Shown piece by piece: positions 35,910-46,079 of a DNA stretch of 64,000 nucleotides. The notes under the pieces are model-generated. The model had not been told where the DNA came from and made no database searches. It worked only from the letters and a program-made list of their open reading frames with translations. Positions within the stretch are counted from its first letter, which is position 1. Each line of letters begins with the position of its first letter. Both the position numbers and the translations under genes were made by a program. The stretch comes from Acinetobacter johnsonii CIP 64.6 (GTDB lineage: Bacteria; Pseudomonadota; Gammaproteobacteria; Pseudomonadales; Moraxellaceae), in the NCBI RefSeq assembly GCF_000368045.1, contig NZ_KB849234.1, forward strand, positions 433,102-497,101. The letters run 5' to 3'.

Positions 35910-36368
35910 TTAAGTTCTCGAAATTTCTTTAGACATGAATCATTTACTGATTCCATACCCATAAATTTTAAAGCTATTTTTTAACAATAGGTCAATTTTT
36001 CCTAGGTAACTGCTGTGTAATTCATCGTTTGCCAATCTGGCTATGGGTGATTTTGAGCTGATTCCAAAAGATTAGAAATGACTGAACACTTTGATTCATA
36101 AGCTAAAATGACCTCACAGTCTATATATTATATTCTGCAATACATAGCAAAAAACAGAATTAAGAAGAGAAAAATAATTCAATGTTTTATAAAGATTTAT
36201 TTTAGTAAACCGAATATTTTAACTAAAATTAAAATATTTCAAACATATCGCTTACAAAAAAATGCATTACTTTAGTTGAATATGTTAAATAAAAATGACA
36301 ATTTTTCAGCGATTACTTATACAATTGCTGTTCTCTTTCCATCCAATTTGTATAAGGTTCGCTCCCCA
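35910..36368. other. AT-rich upstream region of the OprD-like gene
   Basis: No gene supported. Very AT-rich, must contain divergent promoters for the TorF-type gene (minus) and the OprD-type porin (plus). No operator could be assigned. Confidence 0.5.
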
Positions 36369-37682
36369 ATGCAAAACACAAAAAAATTAGCATTAGCAGT
36401 TTTAGTACAAACTGCACTTATATCAACAGCTTTTGCGAGTGAGCAAAGTGAATCTAAAGGTTTCGTTGAGGACGCTGAAGGATCAGTGTTATTTCGTACT
36501 GGTTATTTAAGTCGTGACAAGAAAAATGGTGTAGCTGATACAAGTTCAGCAGCTCAAAGCGCAATAGTTAAAATTGAGTCTGGTTATACCAAAGGTATCG
36601 TTGGGTTTGGTTTAGGCGTAGTTGGTGATGGTTCGTTCAAATTAGGCGAAAATAACCATGCTGGCAACCAAATGATTCCATTGCACAACAATGGTGCAAA
36701 AGATTCAAATGGCCATGTTGATGCTTATGACCACTGGGCTCGTGGTGGCGGTATCGTCAAAGCGCGTATTTCAAATACTGAAGTGCGTTATGGTACTCAA
36801 GTACTCGATTTACCTGTTCTTGCAAGTAATACTGGACGTATGGTTCCTGAATATTTTACAGGTACTTTATTAACTAGCCACGAAATCAAGAATCTTGAAA
36901 TTGTTGCTGGTAAATTTACTAAGAACCAAATGTCTGATCAAATCAAAACCGATGCTGACGTCAATGGCAATGGTCTTGATCGTGCAATTGTTTGGGGAGC
37001 TAAGTACAAATTTGATGACAATTTAAATGCATCTTATTATGGCTTAGACAGCAAAAATGCTCTTGAACGTCATTATGTAAATGTGAACTTTAAACAGCCT
37101 TTAGCGAATGACAGTTCATTAACTTACGATTTAAGTGCTTATCATACTAAGTTTGATGAAGCAGCAAATACTTATTCACAAACCACTGATAACTTATCAG
37201 ATCGTAAGAATGATATTTGGGCTCTTTCTACAGCTTATAATACTGGCGCACATAACATCATGGTTGCATACCAACAAAACAGTGGTAATGTTGGTTATGA
37301 CTATGGTCAAAATGCTGATGGCTTCCAAAGTATATACCTTCCAAACTCATACCTTTCTGACTTTATTGGTAACGATGAAAAATCTGCCCAAATCCAGTAC
37401 AGTCTTGATTTTGGTAAATTAGGTATATTACCAGGTCTAAACTGGACAACTGCATTTGTATACGGTTGGGATATCAAAGTCAAAGATATGACGAATGATG
37501 CGCAAGAGCATGAATTCTTTAACCAAGTGAAATATACAGTTCAATCTGGTTTTGCTAAAGATGCGAGCTTACGTTTACGTCATTCGTACTACCGTGCAAG
37601 TGATGAATATCAAACAAATGCATACATTGGTGACACCAACGAATGGCGTGTTTGGTTAGACATTCCTGTGAAATTCTTCTAA
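36369..37682 (+). CDS. OprD-family outer membrane porin
   Basis: 437-residue OprD/Occ-type substrate-specific porin for basic amino acids or small carboxylates. From ATG 36369 it has a standard signal peptide (MQNTKKLALAVLVQTAL to AFA-SEQ), then typical OprD features: VLFRTGYLSRD, the VRYGTQVLDLPVLASNTGRMVPEYFTG-like stretch at the eyelet and the terminal WRVWLDIPVKFF strand. An upstream ATG (36276) would bury the signal peptide and is rejected. Which Occ subgroup is not clear. Confidence 0.9.
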   Translation: MQNTKKLALAVLVQTALISTAFASEQSESKGFVEDAEGSVLFRTGYLSRDKKNGVADTSSAAQSAIVKIESGYTKGIVGFGLGVVGDGSFKLGENNHAGNQMIPLHNNGAKDSNGHVDAYDHWARGGGIVKARISNTEVRYGTQVLDLPVLASNTGRMVPEYFTGTLLTSHEIKNLEIVAGKFTKNQMSDQIKTDADVNGNGLDRAIVWGAKYKFDDNLNASYYGLDSKNALERHYVNVNFKQPLANDSSLTYDLSAYHTKFDEAANTYSQTTDNLSDRKNDIWALSTAYNTGAHNIMVAYQQNSGNVGYDYGQNADGFQSIYLPNSYLSDFIGNDEKSAQIQYSLDFGKLGILPGLNWTTAFVYGWDIKVKDMTNDAQEHEFFNQVKYTVQSGFAKDASLRLRHSYYRASDEYQTNAYIGDTNEWRVWLDIPVKFF

Positions 37683-37705
37683 TTTCTATGGAAAAGCTAA
37701 TCTAA

Positions 37706-37737
37706 TAAAAAACCTGCACATTGTGCAGGTTTTTTAT
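37706..37737. terminator. Bidirectional terminator between OprD and ppa
   Basis: Stem AAACCTGCACA-TT-GTGCAGGTTT flanked by A and T runs. Confidence 0.93.
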
Positions 37738-37784
37738 TGAAGCCTACAATCAAACACAGTTCAATCGAGGCTTCATAGACAGAA

Positions 37785-38309
37785 TTATTTTGCTGCTTCG
37801 ATTGCTTTAAGCACTTCTTGCTTAGCAACTTCAGAACCTTCCCAACCTGTTAATTTAACCCACTTCCCTGGCTCTAAGTCTTTATAGTGCGCGAAGAAGT
37901 GTTCAACTTGTTGAATCAGTAAAGGTGGAAGATCGGTATATTCTTTCACGTCTTTATAAATTGGCGTTAACTTGTCGTGTGGAACTGCGATTAATTTCGC
38001 ATCGATACCACCGTCATCTTCCATGTTCAATTTACCCACAGGACGGCAACGAATTACTGAGCCTGGTTCAACTGGATGCGGCGTTACAACAAGTACATCT
38101 AATGGGTCACCATCTTCAGACAAGGTGTTTGGTACATAACCATAGTTCGCTGGGTAGAACATTGCTGTACCCATGAAACGATCTACAAAAAGCGCATCCG
38201 AATCTTTATCAATTTCATATTTGATTGGTGCTGCATTTGCAGGAATTTCGATGATCACGTAGATATCGTTCGGTGCATCTTTACCCGCAGGGATATTGCT
38301 GTAGCTCAT
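37785..38309 (-). CDS. ppa: Inorganic pyrophosphatase
   Basis: Family I soluble pyrophosphatase hydrolysing PPi to phosphate. 174 residues from ATG 38309, starting MSYSNIPAGKDAPNDIYVII. The signature DGDPLDVLV and catalytic IKYEIDKDSDALFVDRFMG and PANYGYVPNTL are intact. The open frame extends 39 codons upstream, but those residues are not part of the family. Confidence 0.95.
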   Translation of the reverse strand: MSYSNIPAGKDAPNDIYVIIEIPANAAPIKYEIDKDSDALFVDRFMGTAMFYPANYGYVPNTLSEDGDPLDVLVVTPHPVEPGSVIRCRPVGKLNMEDDGGIDAKLIAVPHDKLTPIYKDVKEYTDLPPLLIQQVEHFFAHYKDLEPGKWVKLTGWEGSEVAKQEVLKAIEAAK

Positions 38310-38426
38310 AACATCACTCTTTAACAAGTTAAATCTTTTAAAAACCGCATCGATTATAACGGTTTTTGAGAAAAAAATATTTCTGCGATTATACATCCAC
38401 TGGGTGAAAATATGTATGTTTCGCAC

Positions 38427-38831
38427 TTAGCCCATTGTCAGTCGAATGACCAACAATAATAAACAAATTGGGCAAAGCAGTGACAACAGCCAAACGATCG
38501 ATCGAAGCGTCGACCAGTTAGCCAAATAACAAATGCCATACACCACACGAAAGACAAGATAGGCAATACCAAACGTCATAGTGACCACTTGCGGAATCAC
38601 CATATATTCAGCCATTAAGATGGCGGCAATAAATAACGGTAAACTCTCAAAACTATTTTGCTGTGCCGCATTGGCACGTGCAGCCAGACCAGTCGTTTTG
38701 GCGAGAAATTCACGCGGATGTTGATTATCTTTGGCGCGAAATCCTGCTGTTTTTTTAGCAATGATTGTAAATACGTAAGGCAGTAAACAAGCAATTAAAA
38801 TGAGATAAATAATCCCGCTAATGCTTTGCAT
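38427..38831 (-). CDS. MAPEG-family membrane protein
   Basis: 134-residue protein with four membrane helices and the MAPEG pattern (AARANAAQQNSFESLPLFIAAIL, then RVVYGICYLAN). MAPEG proteins include glutathione-dependent enzymes; the activity here is unknown. Start ATG 38831; a longer frame to 38879 is unlikely because it adds charged residues before the first helix. Confidence 0.8.
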   Translation of the reverse strand: MQSISGIIYLILIACLLPYVFTIIAKKTAGFRAKDNQHPREFLAKTTGLAARANAAQQNSFESLPLFIAAILMAEYMVIPQVVTMTFGIAYLVFRVVYGICYLANWSTLRSIVWLLSLLCPICLLLLVIRLTMG

Positions 38832-38938
38832 TGGTTTTTTCTCATCAAGATCATTTCGACGGCTATCATAGCATGGCATTCCGAGGATAAATTTGGTTAA
38901 ATTATAGTGTTTTTATAATTTCCCGATGAGACTCCAGC

Positions 38939-39319
38939 ATGGCTAGCCCTGATCAAAAAGAAATGTTCGACGTGCTCGAAATTCAGCGTCAACATCAACG
39001 CCACGTGGATCGTGTTTTAAAGATTGTGCTTCCCGTTACTGCATTTTTATTGGCGGTCATTTGTGCCAATATGAATATTGGTTCGACTCTTGGCACACTG
39101 GTCATGCTGATCATTGCATTTTGGATGGTCGGGATTAAACGTCAAAACCTATGGTCTTGGTTGCTTGCAGTGACCGTCTATTGTCTGATCGATAATGTTC
39201 TGAGCTTTGGTAGTTTTGCTTTCCCAGCCTTTAGTCGTCAGTGCGGTACGATGCTGACCTTTGTTGGCATCTTGGGCATTGGCCGTCCCTATATCGACCG
39301 CTGGTTAATGAAAAATTAA
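38939..39319 (+). CDS. Small membrane protein of unknown function
   Basis: 126 residues. A charged N-terminus (MASPDQKEMFDVLEIQRQHQ) precedes three to four hydrophobic segments. No family recognised. Divergent from the MAPEG gene, closed by a strong terminator. Confidence 0.7.
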   Translation: MASPDQKEMFDVLEIQRQHQRHVDRVLKIVLPVTAFLLAVICANMNIGSTLGTLVMLIIAFWMVGIKRQNLWSWLLAVTVYCLIDNVLSFGSFAFPAFSRQCGTMLTFVGILGIGRPYIDRWLMKN

Positions 39320-39330
39320 ATGCGAACATG

Positions 39331-39364
39331 AAAAAAAAGCGCCTGATGGCGCTTTTTTTTATTT
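39331..39364. terminator. Bidirectional terminator between the small membrane protein and fadD
   Basis: Stem AAAGCGCC-TGAT-GGCGCTTT with eight A before and eight T after. Confidence 0.93.
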
Positions 39365-39368
39365 GAAC

Positions 39369-41048
39369 TTAAGCTGTTTTACGTAAATCTTTACGTAGGA
39401 TTTTACCTACGTTTGATTTCGGTAACTCATCCAAGAATTCAACATAACGCGGACGTTTGTAACCGGTTAAGTTCTCTTTCGCGAATGCCAATACTTCTTC
39501 TGTGGTTAAAGATGGATCTTTCTTCACCACAAACAGTTTTGGTACTTCACCTGATTTTTCATCAGGTACACCAATGGCAGCGACTTCCAATACTTTAGGA
39601 TGCTTTGAAACCACTTCTTCAATTTCTGAAGGGTAAACGTTAAAGCCTGACACCAAAATCATGTCTTTCTTACGGTCTACAATTTTCACATAGCCGCGAG
39701 GGTCCATGACACCAATGTCACCTGTACGGAAGAAACCATCTTCAGTCATCACTTTAGCCGTTTCATCTGGACGGTTCCAATAGCCACGCATCACTTGGGG
39801 ACCACGGATTGAAATCTCACCTTGTTCACCCAGTGCAACTTCCTTCCCATCATCATCCAAAATTGCAACTTCAGTTAATGGCAATGGAATACCAATTGTG
39901 CCGCTAAATTCTTCTGACGCTGGCGGATTTGCCGTTGCCACAGGTGAAGTTTCAGATAGGCCGTAACCTTCAATGATGTTGGTTCCAGTAATTCGCTTCC
40001 ACGCTTCTGCTGTAGAAGGAAGCACAGCCATACCACCGCCCATCGCCATTTTCAATTTGCTGTGGTCGAGTTGCTTAAACTCTTCATTGTTCACTAAAGC
40101 ATTGAATAGTGTATTCACTGCTGGGAAGAATGACGGTTGATATTTACGTAATTCTTTCATCACCGCAGGTAAATCACGCGGGTTTGGAATCAAAACGTTG
40201 GCTTGGCCTTTGTACATGCCGTACATCGCACACACCATGAACGCAAAAATATGATATAGCGGTAAGGCACAGAAAATGCGGTCATCAGGTTGACCATCTT
40301 GTGCACCAAATTTACTTTGGAAAATACCGTCACACTGCAACATGTTCGCCACAAGGTTGCGATGCGTCAGTTCTGCACCTTTTGATACCCCTGTAGTGCC
40401 GCCAGTGTACTGAAGCACTGCTGTGTCACTTAACGTTAAGTTCGGGCGCTTATAGTTACTCGCACTAACTTTCGACATTGCCGCATTAAAGCGAATATGG
40501 CCAGGAATATTCCATGCTGGAATTTGCTTACGCACTGAACGTAATACAAAGTTCACCAGTGTGCCTTTTAATGCACCCAACATGTCACCTACAGAGGCAA
40601 TCACAACATGTTTAACTGGGGTTTTACCATTAATCGCTTGATAAACAGAGGCAAAGTTTTCGATGATCACCAAAACTTCTGAACCCGAGTCATTTAACTG
40701 ATGTTCAAGTTCGCGCGCGGTATACAGTGGATTGACGTTAACCAGTACTAAACCTGCACGGAATACACCCAAAGCAACGATAGGATACTGAAGAACGTTC
40801 GGCATCATCACAGCGACACGTGAGCCTTTTGCTAGGCCCAGACTTTGTAAATACGTTGCAAATTTACGGCTTGCTTCCTCTAACTCACTAAAAGTGAGCA
40901 CTTTATCCATAAAAATAAAAGCATCACGAGAGCCAAATTTTTGGAAATTTCGTTCAAAAACATCTACTAATGACGTGTTTTCTGGTGGCAATTCTACAGT
41001 CTCTGGAATCCCCGTTTTTTGGTATTCTGCGAACCAAATTTTTTCCAT
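39369..41048 (-). CDS. fadD: Long-chain fatty acid-CoA ligase
   Basis: Activates long-chain fatty acids to acyl-CoA for beta-oxidation, at the inner membrane. 559 residues. ATP/AMP motif YTGGTTGVSKGAELTHRN, A4-A5 region GYGLSETSPV, the hinge TGDIGVMDPRGYVKIVDRKKDMI and the C-terminal catalytic lysine region KSNVGKILRKDLR are present. Single gene, terminator just after its stop. Confidence 0.94.
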   Translation of the reverse strand: MEKIWFAEYQKTGIPETVELPPENTSLVDVFERNFQKFGSRDAFIFMDKVLTFSELEEASRKFATYLQSLGLAKGSRVAVMMPNVLQYPIVALGVFRAGLVLVNVNPLYTARELEHQLNDSGSEVLVIIENFASVYQAINGKTPVKHVVIASVGDMLGALKGTLVNFVLRSVRKQIPAWNIPGHIRFNAAMSKVSASNYKRPNLTLSDTAVLQYTGGTTGVSKGAELTHRNLVANMLQCDGIFQSKFGAQDGQPDDRIFCALPLYHIFAFMVCAMYGMYKGQANVLIPNPRDLPAVMKELRKYQPSFFPAVNTLFNALVNNEEFKQLDHSKLKMAMGGGMAVLPSTAEAWKRITGTNIIEGYGLSETSPVATANPPASEEFSGTIGIPLPLTEVAILDDDGKEVALGEQGEISIRGPQVMRGYWNRPDETAKVMTEDGFFRTGDIGVMDPRGYVKIVDRKKDMILVSGFNVYPSEIEEVVSKHPKVLEVAAIGVPDEKSGEVPKLFVVKKDPSLTTEEVLAFAKENLTGYKRPRYVEFLDELPKSNVGKILRKDLRKTA

Positions 41049-41196
41049 ATCGCCCGATTCTCCTATCAGTAATCCTTAAATTTCAACTTTTGTTCTCAAT
41101 ATTAAGCGCTCTTTATTTAACTTGTGTTGCTTAATACTGCATCCATTTCCCGCATACATACCATATATAACGTATTTTGATCAATGGATGCTAGTT

Positions 41197-43416
41197 TTAT
41201 CTCTGAACTAACAGTTTATTTGCTTTTTGATAACCACGTGGTAATAACTGCCCTTTTGATGCTCTTTTACCTATGTATTTTTGCAAGTCATCACCCTTCA
41301 ATTTTAATTGCTGCTGCCCTGCAACGACTTGCAGTATTTCATCTAGCTTTAATCTTGTCATGAATACAATTTGATCTTTCTCTTCAAGTTGTATCAATTT
41401 ATTACCTTTACCTTTACTTAAAATAGGCAACTCTGACAACTCTAAAATCAGCAAACGACCCGTTGAGGTCAATAAAGCCAAATGGGTGGCCTGATCAACA
41501 CTGGTTAACGGCATAACTGTGGCTTTTTCAGGTAAAGTTAAGAAGGATTTCCCTGCTTTTGCATTGGTATCTAACTGTTTTGCCTGTGTTTTAAACCCAT
41601 ACCCTTTACTACTTAGTGCTATGACTTCGGCTTCATCATCAGCAATAAAGACTTGTTTAAAACCAACACCACTGGCTGGGGACAATTTTGAACTCAACGG
41701 TTCTCCCAGACCACGTGCGGACGGTAGGCTATTAATGGCTAGTGCATAACTACGTCCTGACTCATCCAGCACATACACGCGCTGATTCGATTTACCTTGT
41801 GCATGACTGAGGTATTGATCGCCTGCACGGAAGTTCAGGTTTTCGGCATCAACTTCATGACCTTTGGCTGAGCGAATCCACCCCGCTTCAGACAACACCA
41901 CGGTCACAGGATCAGCAGGCATGAAATCTTGCTCACTCATCGCCGTCGCTTCTGCACGATGCACGATTGGTGAACGACGGTCATCCCCGTATTTTTTCGC
42001 ATCATCTTTGAGTTCATTGATGATCAAAGCTTTTAAAGATTCTGGATTAGCCAACTGTTCACGAATCAGTGCAGCTTTGGCTTCTAACTCTTCTTGCTCA
42101 CGGCGCATTTCCATTTCTTCAAGTCGAGCCAAATGACGCAACTTGAGTTCTAAAATGGCTTCGGCCTGAATATCATCAATATTAAAACGTGACATCAACT
42201 CCGCTTTGGGCTGTTCTTCTTCACGAATAATACGAATCACTTCATCAATATTTAAATAGGCAATAATCAAACCGCACAAAATATGTAAGCGTTTTTCAAT
42301 TTTATTCAGGTGATATTGCAGACGACGGGTGACGGTTTCCTTTCGAATTTCAATCCACTCCAGCAAAATACGACGAATCGATTTCACTTGTGGACGGCCA
42401 TCCGCACCAATCATGTTCATATTGACCCGATAGCTCGACTCAAGATCAGTGGTGGCAAAAAGGTGACTCATTACCACTTCAGCATCAATCCGATTTGAAC
42501 GCAGTACGATTACCAAACGGGTTGGGTTTTGATGATCCGATTCATCTCGTACATCGCTGACCAAAGGCAGTTTTTTCGCCTGCATTTGATCTGCAATTTG
42601 CGAAATAACTTTCGAGCCTGACACTTGATAAGGCAAGTCCGTGATCACAATTTCATTTTTTTCGATGCGATACACCGAACGCATACGGTAACTGCCCCGA
42701 CCTGTGCTTTGTATTTTTAACAGCTCTTCAGGTGGCGTAATAATTTCTGCTTTGGTCGGCAAATCGGGTGCAGGAATATATTCTGCAACTTTTTCATCGC
42801 TTAAATTTGGATTGCGAATTAAGGCAATGGTGCCTTTTACGACTTCACGCAGGTTGTGTGGTGGAATGTCCGTAGCCATACCAACCGCAATGCCTGTGGT
42901 GCCATTTAACAAAATATTCGGAATACGTGCAGGTAAAGTCACAGGCTCTTTCATCGAACCATCAAAGTTATCCTGCCAGTCACAAGTCCCCTGTCCCAGT
43001 TCAGACAAAAGCACTTCACTATACTGAGATAATTTGGCTTCGGTATAACGCATTGCCGCGAACGATTTCGGATCATCGGGAGAACCCCAGTTACCTTGAC
43101 CTTCAATAAACGGATAACGATAACTAAAAGGCTGCGCCATCAGCACCATCGCTTCATAGCAGGCCGAATCACCATGCGGGTGATACTTACCGAGCACATC
43201 GCCGACGGTACGCGCAGATTTTTTGGGTTTACCGCTGTGTTTCAGCCCCAATTCACTCATGGCATACACAATACGGCGTTGTACAGGTTTTAAACCATCG
43301 CTGATATGCGGTAAGGCACGATCCATGATCACGTACATGGCGTAGTTGAGATATGCTTGTTCAGTAAATTCTGCTACGGAACGGTTTTCTGTCGCTTGAT
43401 GCGCAAGGTTCGTCAT
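41197..43416 (-). CDS. parC: DNA topoisomerase IV subunit A
   Basis: ParC, which decatenates daughter chromosomes with ParE. 739 residues: winged-helix/tower domain with the catalytic tyrosine in AMRYTEAKLS, long coiled arms, and a C-terminal beta-pinwheel. The quinolone-determining region HPHGDSACYEAM keeps S84 and E88, the susceptible residues in Acinetobacter numbering. No parE adjacent. Confidence 0.95.
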   Translation of the reverse strand: MTNLAHQATENRSVAEFTEQAYLNYAMYVIMDRALPHISDGLKPVQRRIVYAMSELGLKHSGKPKKSARTVGDVLGKYHPHGDSACYEAMVLMAQPFSYRYPFIEGQGNWGSPDDPKSFAAMRYTEAKLSQYSEVLLSELGQGTCDWQDNFDGSMKEPVTLPARIPNILLNGTTGIAVGMATDIPPHNLREVVKGTIALIRNPNLSDEKVAEYIPAPDLPTKAEIITPPEELLKIQSTGRGSYRMRSVYRIEKNEIVITDLPYQVSGSKVISQIADQMQAKKLPLVSDVRDESDHQNPTRLVIVLRSNRIDAEVVMSHLFATTDLESSYRVNMNMIGADGRPQVKSIRRILLEWIEIRKETVTRRLQYHLNKIEKRLHILCGLIIAYLNIDEVIRIIREEEQPKAELMSRFNIDDIQAEAILELKLRHLARLEEMEMRREQEELEAKAALIREQLANPESLKALIINELKDDAKKYGDDRRSPIVHRAEATAMSEQDFMPADPVTVVLSEAGWIRSAKGHEVDAENLNFRAGDQYLSHAQGKSNQRVYVLDESGRSYALAINSLPSARGLGEPLSSKLSPASGVGFKQVFIADDEAEVIALSSKGYGFKTQAKQLDTNAKAGKSFLTLPEKATVMPLTSVDQATHLALLTSTGRLLILELSELPILSKGKGNKLIQLEEKDQIVFMTRLKLDEILQVVAGQQQLKLKGDDLQKYIGKRASKGQLLPRGYQKANKLLVQR

Positions 43417-43617
43417 AACAACCTGTCATCCTAATTAATCGTTTTTTGTTTAAGTTCTTATGCTATGTCGCAGGCTCTGCCTATACAAGTGAAAGCGTAC
43501 ACCACTACGACAAATTGCGTCTTTAGATGTTCCTAGTGTCGTAAAATTATCCATTTTTTTTAAAATGAGCAACTAATTATTTTGAAGTTCAGTTCCTGTG
43601 TTCATCTCTGCTCGTCA

Positions 43618-43910
43618 ATGAAAATAATGAAGCAACTTCAGCCCACTCAACTTGATCGATACGATCGACAAAAAAATCGGGGCATCCGCGCCCAAAATGC
43701 GACACAACCAATTGGGTAGATCACATCAATCAAGTCGCAGCTATTTTAAATAGCCTCATCATACACGGGGCTAACTTTTATCAAAATGCAACGTTGAGAA
43801 GCCACATTTTGGCCGAGCAGATTGAATTTTTTATTGCTGAGTTGGATCTTGTTATCGGTTATTTTCAAATCTATCATCTAGATTTTATGTTGAAGTGTAT
43901 TGAAGACTGA
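43618..43910 (+). pseudogene. Possible remnant of a small gene broken by a frameshift
   Basis: ATG 43618 opens a frame (MKIMKQLQPTQLDRYDRQ) that stops at TAG 43717. An overlapping frame, open from 43656 to TGA 43908 but without a start codon, encodes 84 plausible residues (for example VDHINQVAAILNSLIIHG, ILAEQIEFFIAELDLVIGY). Joined by a frameshift near 43700, they would make a protein of about 95 residues. No family recognised; chance open frames cannot be excluded. Confidence 0.3.
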
Positions 43911-43941
43911 GAGTCTCAGCACATCTGACTCTCAATCTTCA
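43901..43941. repeat. Inverted repeat after the MFS gene
   Basis: TGAAGACTGAGAGTC (43901-43915) pairs with GACTCTCAATCTTCA (43927-43941), one mismatch, 11-base loop. It lies just past the MFS stop on the minus strand but lacks a T run, so it may be an RNA end or processing structure instead of a simple terminator. Confidence 0.7.
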
Positions 43942-43953
43942 GCGCGGACTAAA

Positions 43954-45273
43954 TTACAGTCCAATTTCTTCCAATGTTTTGCCTTTGGTCTCTTCACCCA
44001 AAATCAAAATTACCGCTGCAACCGCAAGCAACACTGCGGTAAACATCATGAAAATCGCACTAAATCCATTACTCTGTACCATCATATGTGTCACCACCAT
44101 CGGTGCGACAATGCCGCCCATACGACCAATGGCTGATGCCCAACCCGAACCAAAAGCCCGGATATTGGTTGGATATTGCTCTGGGGTATAGGTATACAAG
44201 ACGCCCCATGCACCGAGGTTAAAGAATGACATCAAACAACCCCAGAACATGATCATGCTCACAGTGTCAGCTTGACCAAAGAAATACGCGGAAACTGCAC
44301 ACATGCCAATAAAACCAGCCAAGGTTGCTTTACGTCCCAGCTTTTCGACCAGCCATGCTGCGGCCACATAGCCTGGCAGCTGTGCCAAAATCATCACCAA
44401 GACATATTCAAAAGACTGAACAATGCTATACCCCTGCTTCACCAGCAAACTCGGTAACCATGTAAAAATGCCATAATACGAGTAGACAATACCAAACCAA
44501 ATCAACCATAACATCAAGGTTCTACGCGCAAATGCCCCCGACCAGAGCTGGGTAAAAGACACGGTCTTTTTCTCTGCCACCGGTTTAACAACGATATGCT
44601 CGATCACGTCCACACCGCATTGACGTTCAATCTGCTGCACCAAAGCATGCGCTTCCACAATACGACCTCGGTTAATGAGATAAGGAATTGACTCAGGCAC
44701 TTTGAACCAAATCACAATGGCGTACAGTGCAGGAATTCCACCGATTAAGAAGGCCATATGCCAGTCAAATTTTGGAATCACAAAATACGCCACCAATGCA
44801 GCGCAAAGCCAACCTAAGCCCCAAAAACTTTCTAGCAGCACGATAAAACGCCCACGCACCTGCGCAGGAATGTATTCACTGACCAAGGTCACCGCTACTG
44901 GCAACTGTCCACCTAAGCCTAAACCCACAATAAAACGAAACACCAACAACCATGTTAAGTTGGGAGCAAAGGCACAGGCTGCCGTCGCTAAACTATAAAT
45001 CACTAGGGTCGCGGCAAAAACTGTTTTACGCCCAATACGATCGGCCAGACCACCTGAACACACTGCACCAATCGCCATTCCGACAAAGCCAATGGAAACC
45101 ACCCAACCTTTCTCGGTTGGGCTCATGTGCCAGTCTTCAGCCATTTTTGCCAAAATAAAAGAAATCAGCCCCGTGTCCATGGCATCGAACATCCAGCCCA
45201 AGCCAATCACCCACAACAAGGTGTAGTGAAATTTACCGATCGGTAAGCGTTGTATGCGAGAAACTAAATCCAT
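43954..45273 (-). CDS. niaP: MFS transporter (niacin/aromatic acid type, NiaP-like)
   Basis: 439-residue major facilitator with 12 helices of the sugar/aromatic-acid branch. Motifs: GWMFDAMDTGL, the loop signature GGLADRIGRK, PVAVTLVSEYIPAQVRGR after helix 4 and a C-terminal EETKGKTLEEIG. This pattern fits the NiaP niacin transporter family; related members move aromatic acids, so the substrate is tentative. Start ATG 45273 has GAGG upstream, preferred over a start 15 codons earlier. Confidence 0.75.
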   Translation of the reverse strand: MDLVSRIQRLPIGKFHYTLLWVIGLGWMFDAMDTGLISFILAKMAEDWHMSPTEKGWVVSIGFVGMAIGAVCSGGLADRIGRKTVFAATLVIYSLATAACAFAPNLTWLLVFRFIVGLGLGGQLPVAVTLVSEYIPAQVRGRFIVLLESFWGLGWLCAALVAYFVIPKFDWHMAFLIGGIPALYAIVIWFKVPESIPYLINRGRIVEAHALVQQIERQCGVDVIEHIVVKPVAEKKTVSFTQLWSGAFARRTLMLWLIWFGIVYSYYGIFTWLPSLLVKQGYSIVQSFEYVLVMILAQLPGYVAAAWLVEKLGRKATLAGFIGMCAVSAYFFGQADTVSMIMFWGCLMSFFNLGAWGVLYTYTPEQYPTNIRAFGSGWASAIGRMGGIVAPMVVTHMMVQSNGFSAIFMMFTAVLLAVAAVILILGEETKGKTLEEIGL

Positions 45274-45375
45274 AGCTCGGCCTCTAAAGCGGGAAAAGAT
45301 AGCAGGCTGCTTTCTCAACAGGCTTTATCATTATGTGCTTTTTTATACAAATAAGGCGGTCAAATCGCCGTTATT

Positions 45376-46020
45376 TTAGCTCGCATCTTTCGAGGAAGCA
45401 GATTGCTCATCATCGTCTTGATAAATGAATTTTGGCATTTCTAAGCCAAAGTAAATCGCGATTAGACGTAAGCTAAAACCAAAGATCAAAGTCGAAATCA
45501 CGGTCAGCTCAAGTGATAAACCGAGCTGAATGCAGCCCCAATAGAAAATCACCGCGACAAAAGAAATACTGGCATATAGCTCACGGCGGAACACCAAAGG
45601 GACGTCATTACACAAAATATCACGTAAGATACCGCCTGAGACCCCTGTCAGAACCCCTGCAACCGCAGACACCACAAAACCATGTCCCATTTCTAAGGCA
45701 ATTTGACAGCCAATGATGGTAAAACCGATCAGGCCAAGAGCATCGAGCACCAAGAAAATGTTGCGTAAATGGCGCATCCACTTAGCAATCAAAATCGTCA
45801 TAAAAGCGGCAAAACAGGTCAGCATCAAATATTCAGGATGCTTGACCCAAGTCAACGGATAATGTCCCAACAACACATCGCGGACAGAACCGCCACCCAG
45901 TGCTGTGACACAGGCAATAATCACCACACCAAACCAATCCATACTACGCCGACCCGCCGACAGTGCACCTGTCATTGCCTCTGCTGTGATCGCTATAATA
46001 TAAATAATAGTGAGTAACAT
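45376..46020 (-). CDS. TRIC-type cation channel family protein (YicG-like)
   Basis: 214-residue membrane protein with seven helices and two repeated UPF0126/TRIC motifs: ALGGGSVRDVLLGHYPLTW and GVSGGILRDILCNDVPLVF. Prokaryotic TRIC homologues form trimeric potassium-permeable channels; other members are linked to glycine uptake. Single gene with an acidic, serine-rich C-terminal tail. Confidence 0.87.
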   Translation of the reverse strand: MLLTIIYIIAITAEAMTGALSAGRRSMDWFGVVIIACVTALGGGSVRDVLLGHYPLTWVKHPEYLMLTCFAAFMTILIAKWMRHLRNIFLVLDALGLIGFTIIGCQIALEMGHGFVVSAVAGVLTGVSGGILRDILCNDVPLVFRRELYASISFVAVIFYWGCIQLGLSLELTVISTLIFGFSLRLIAIYFGLEMPKFIYQDDDEQSASSKDAS

Positions 46021-46079
46021 CGCCTGGATTCCATATAGGCTAATTGATGCGCGCTATTCTAAGCCAAATTTGCTTAAAA

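Larger units (their letters stand above)
43417..43953. other. Gap between parC and the MFS gene
   Basis: No intact gene. It holds parC upstream sequence, a possible decayed small gene (43618-43910) and a 15-bp-arm hairpin (43901-43941). Confidence 0.6.

Noticed and set aside
41197..43416. Quinolone resistance mutation in parC
   Set aside because: S84 and E88 are the unmutated residues.
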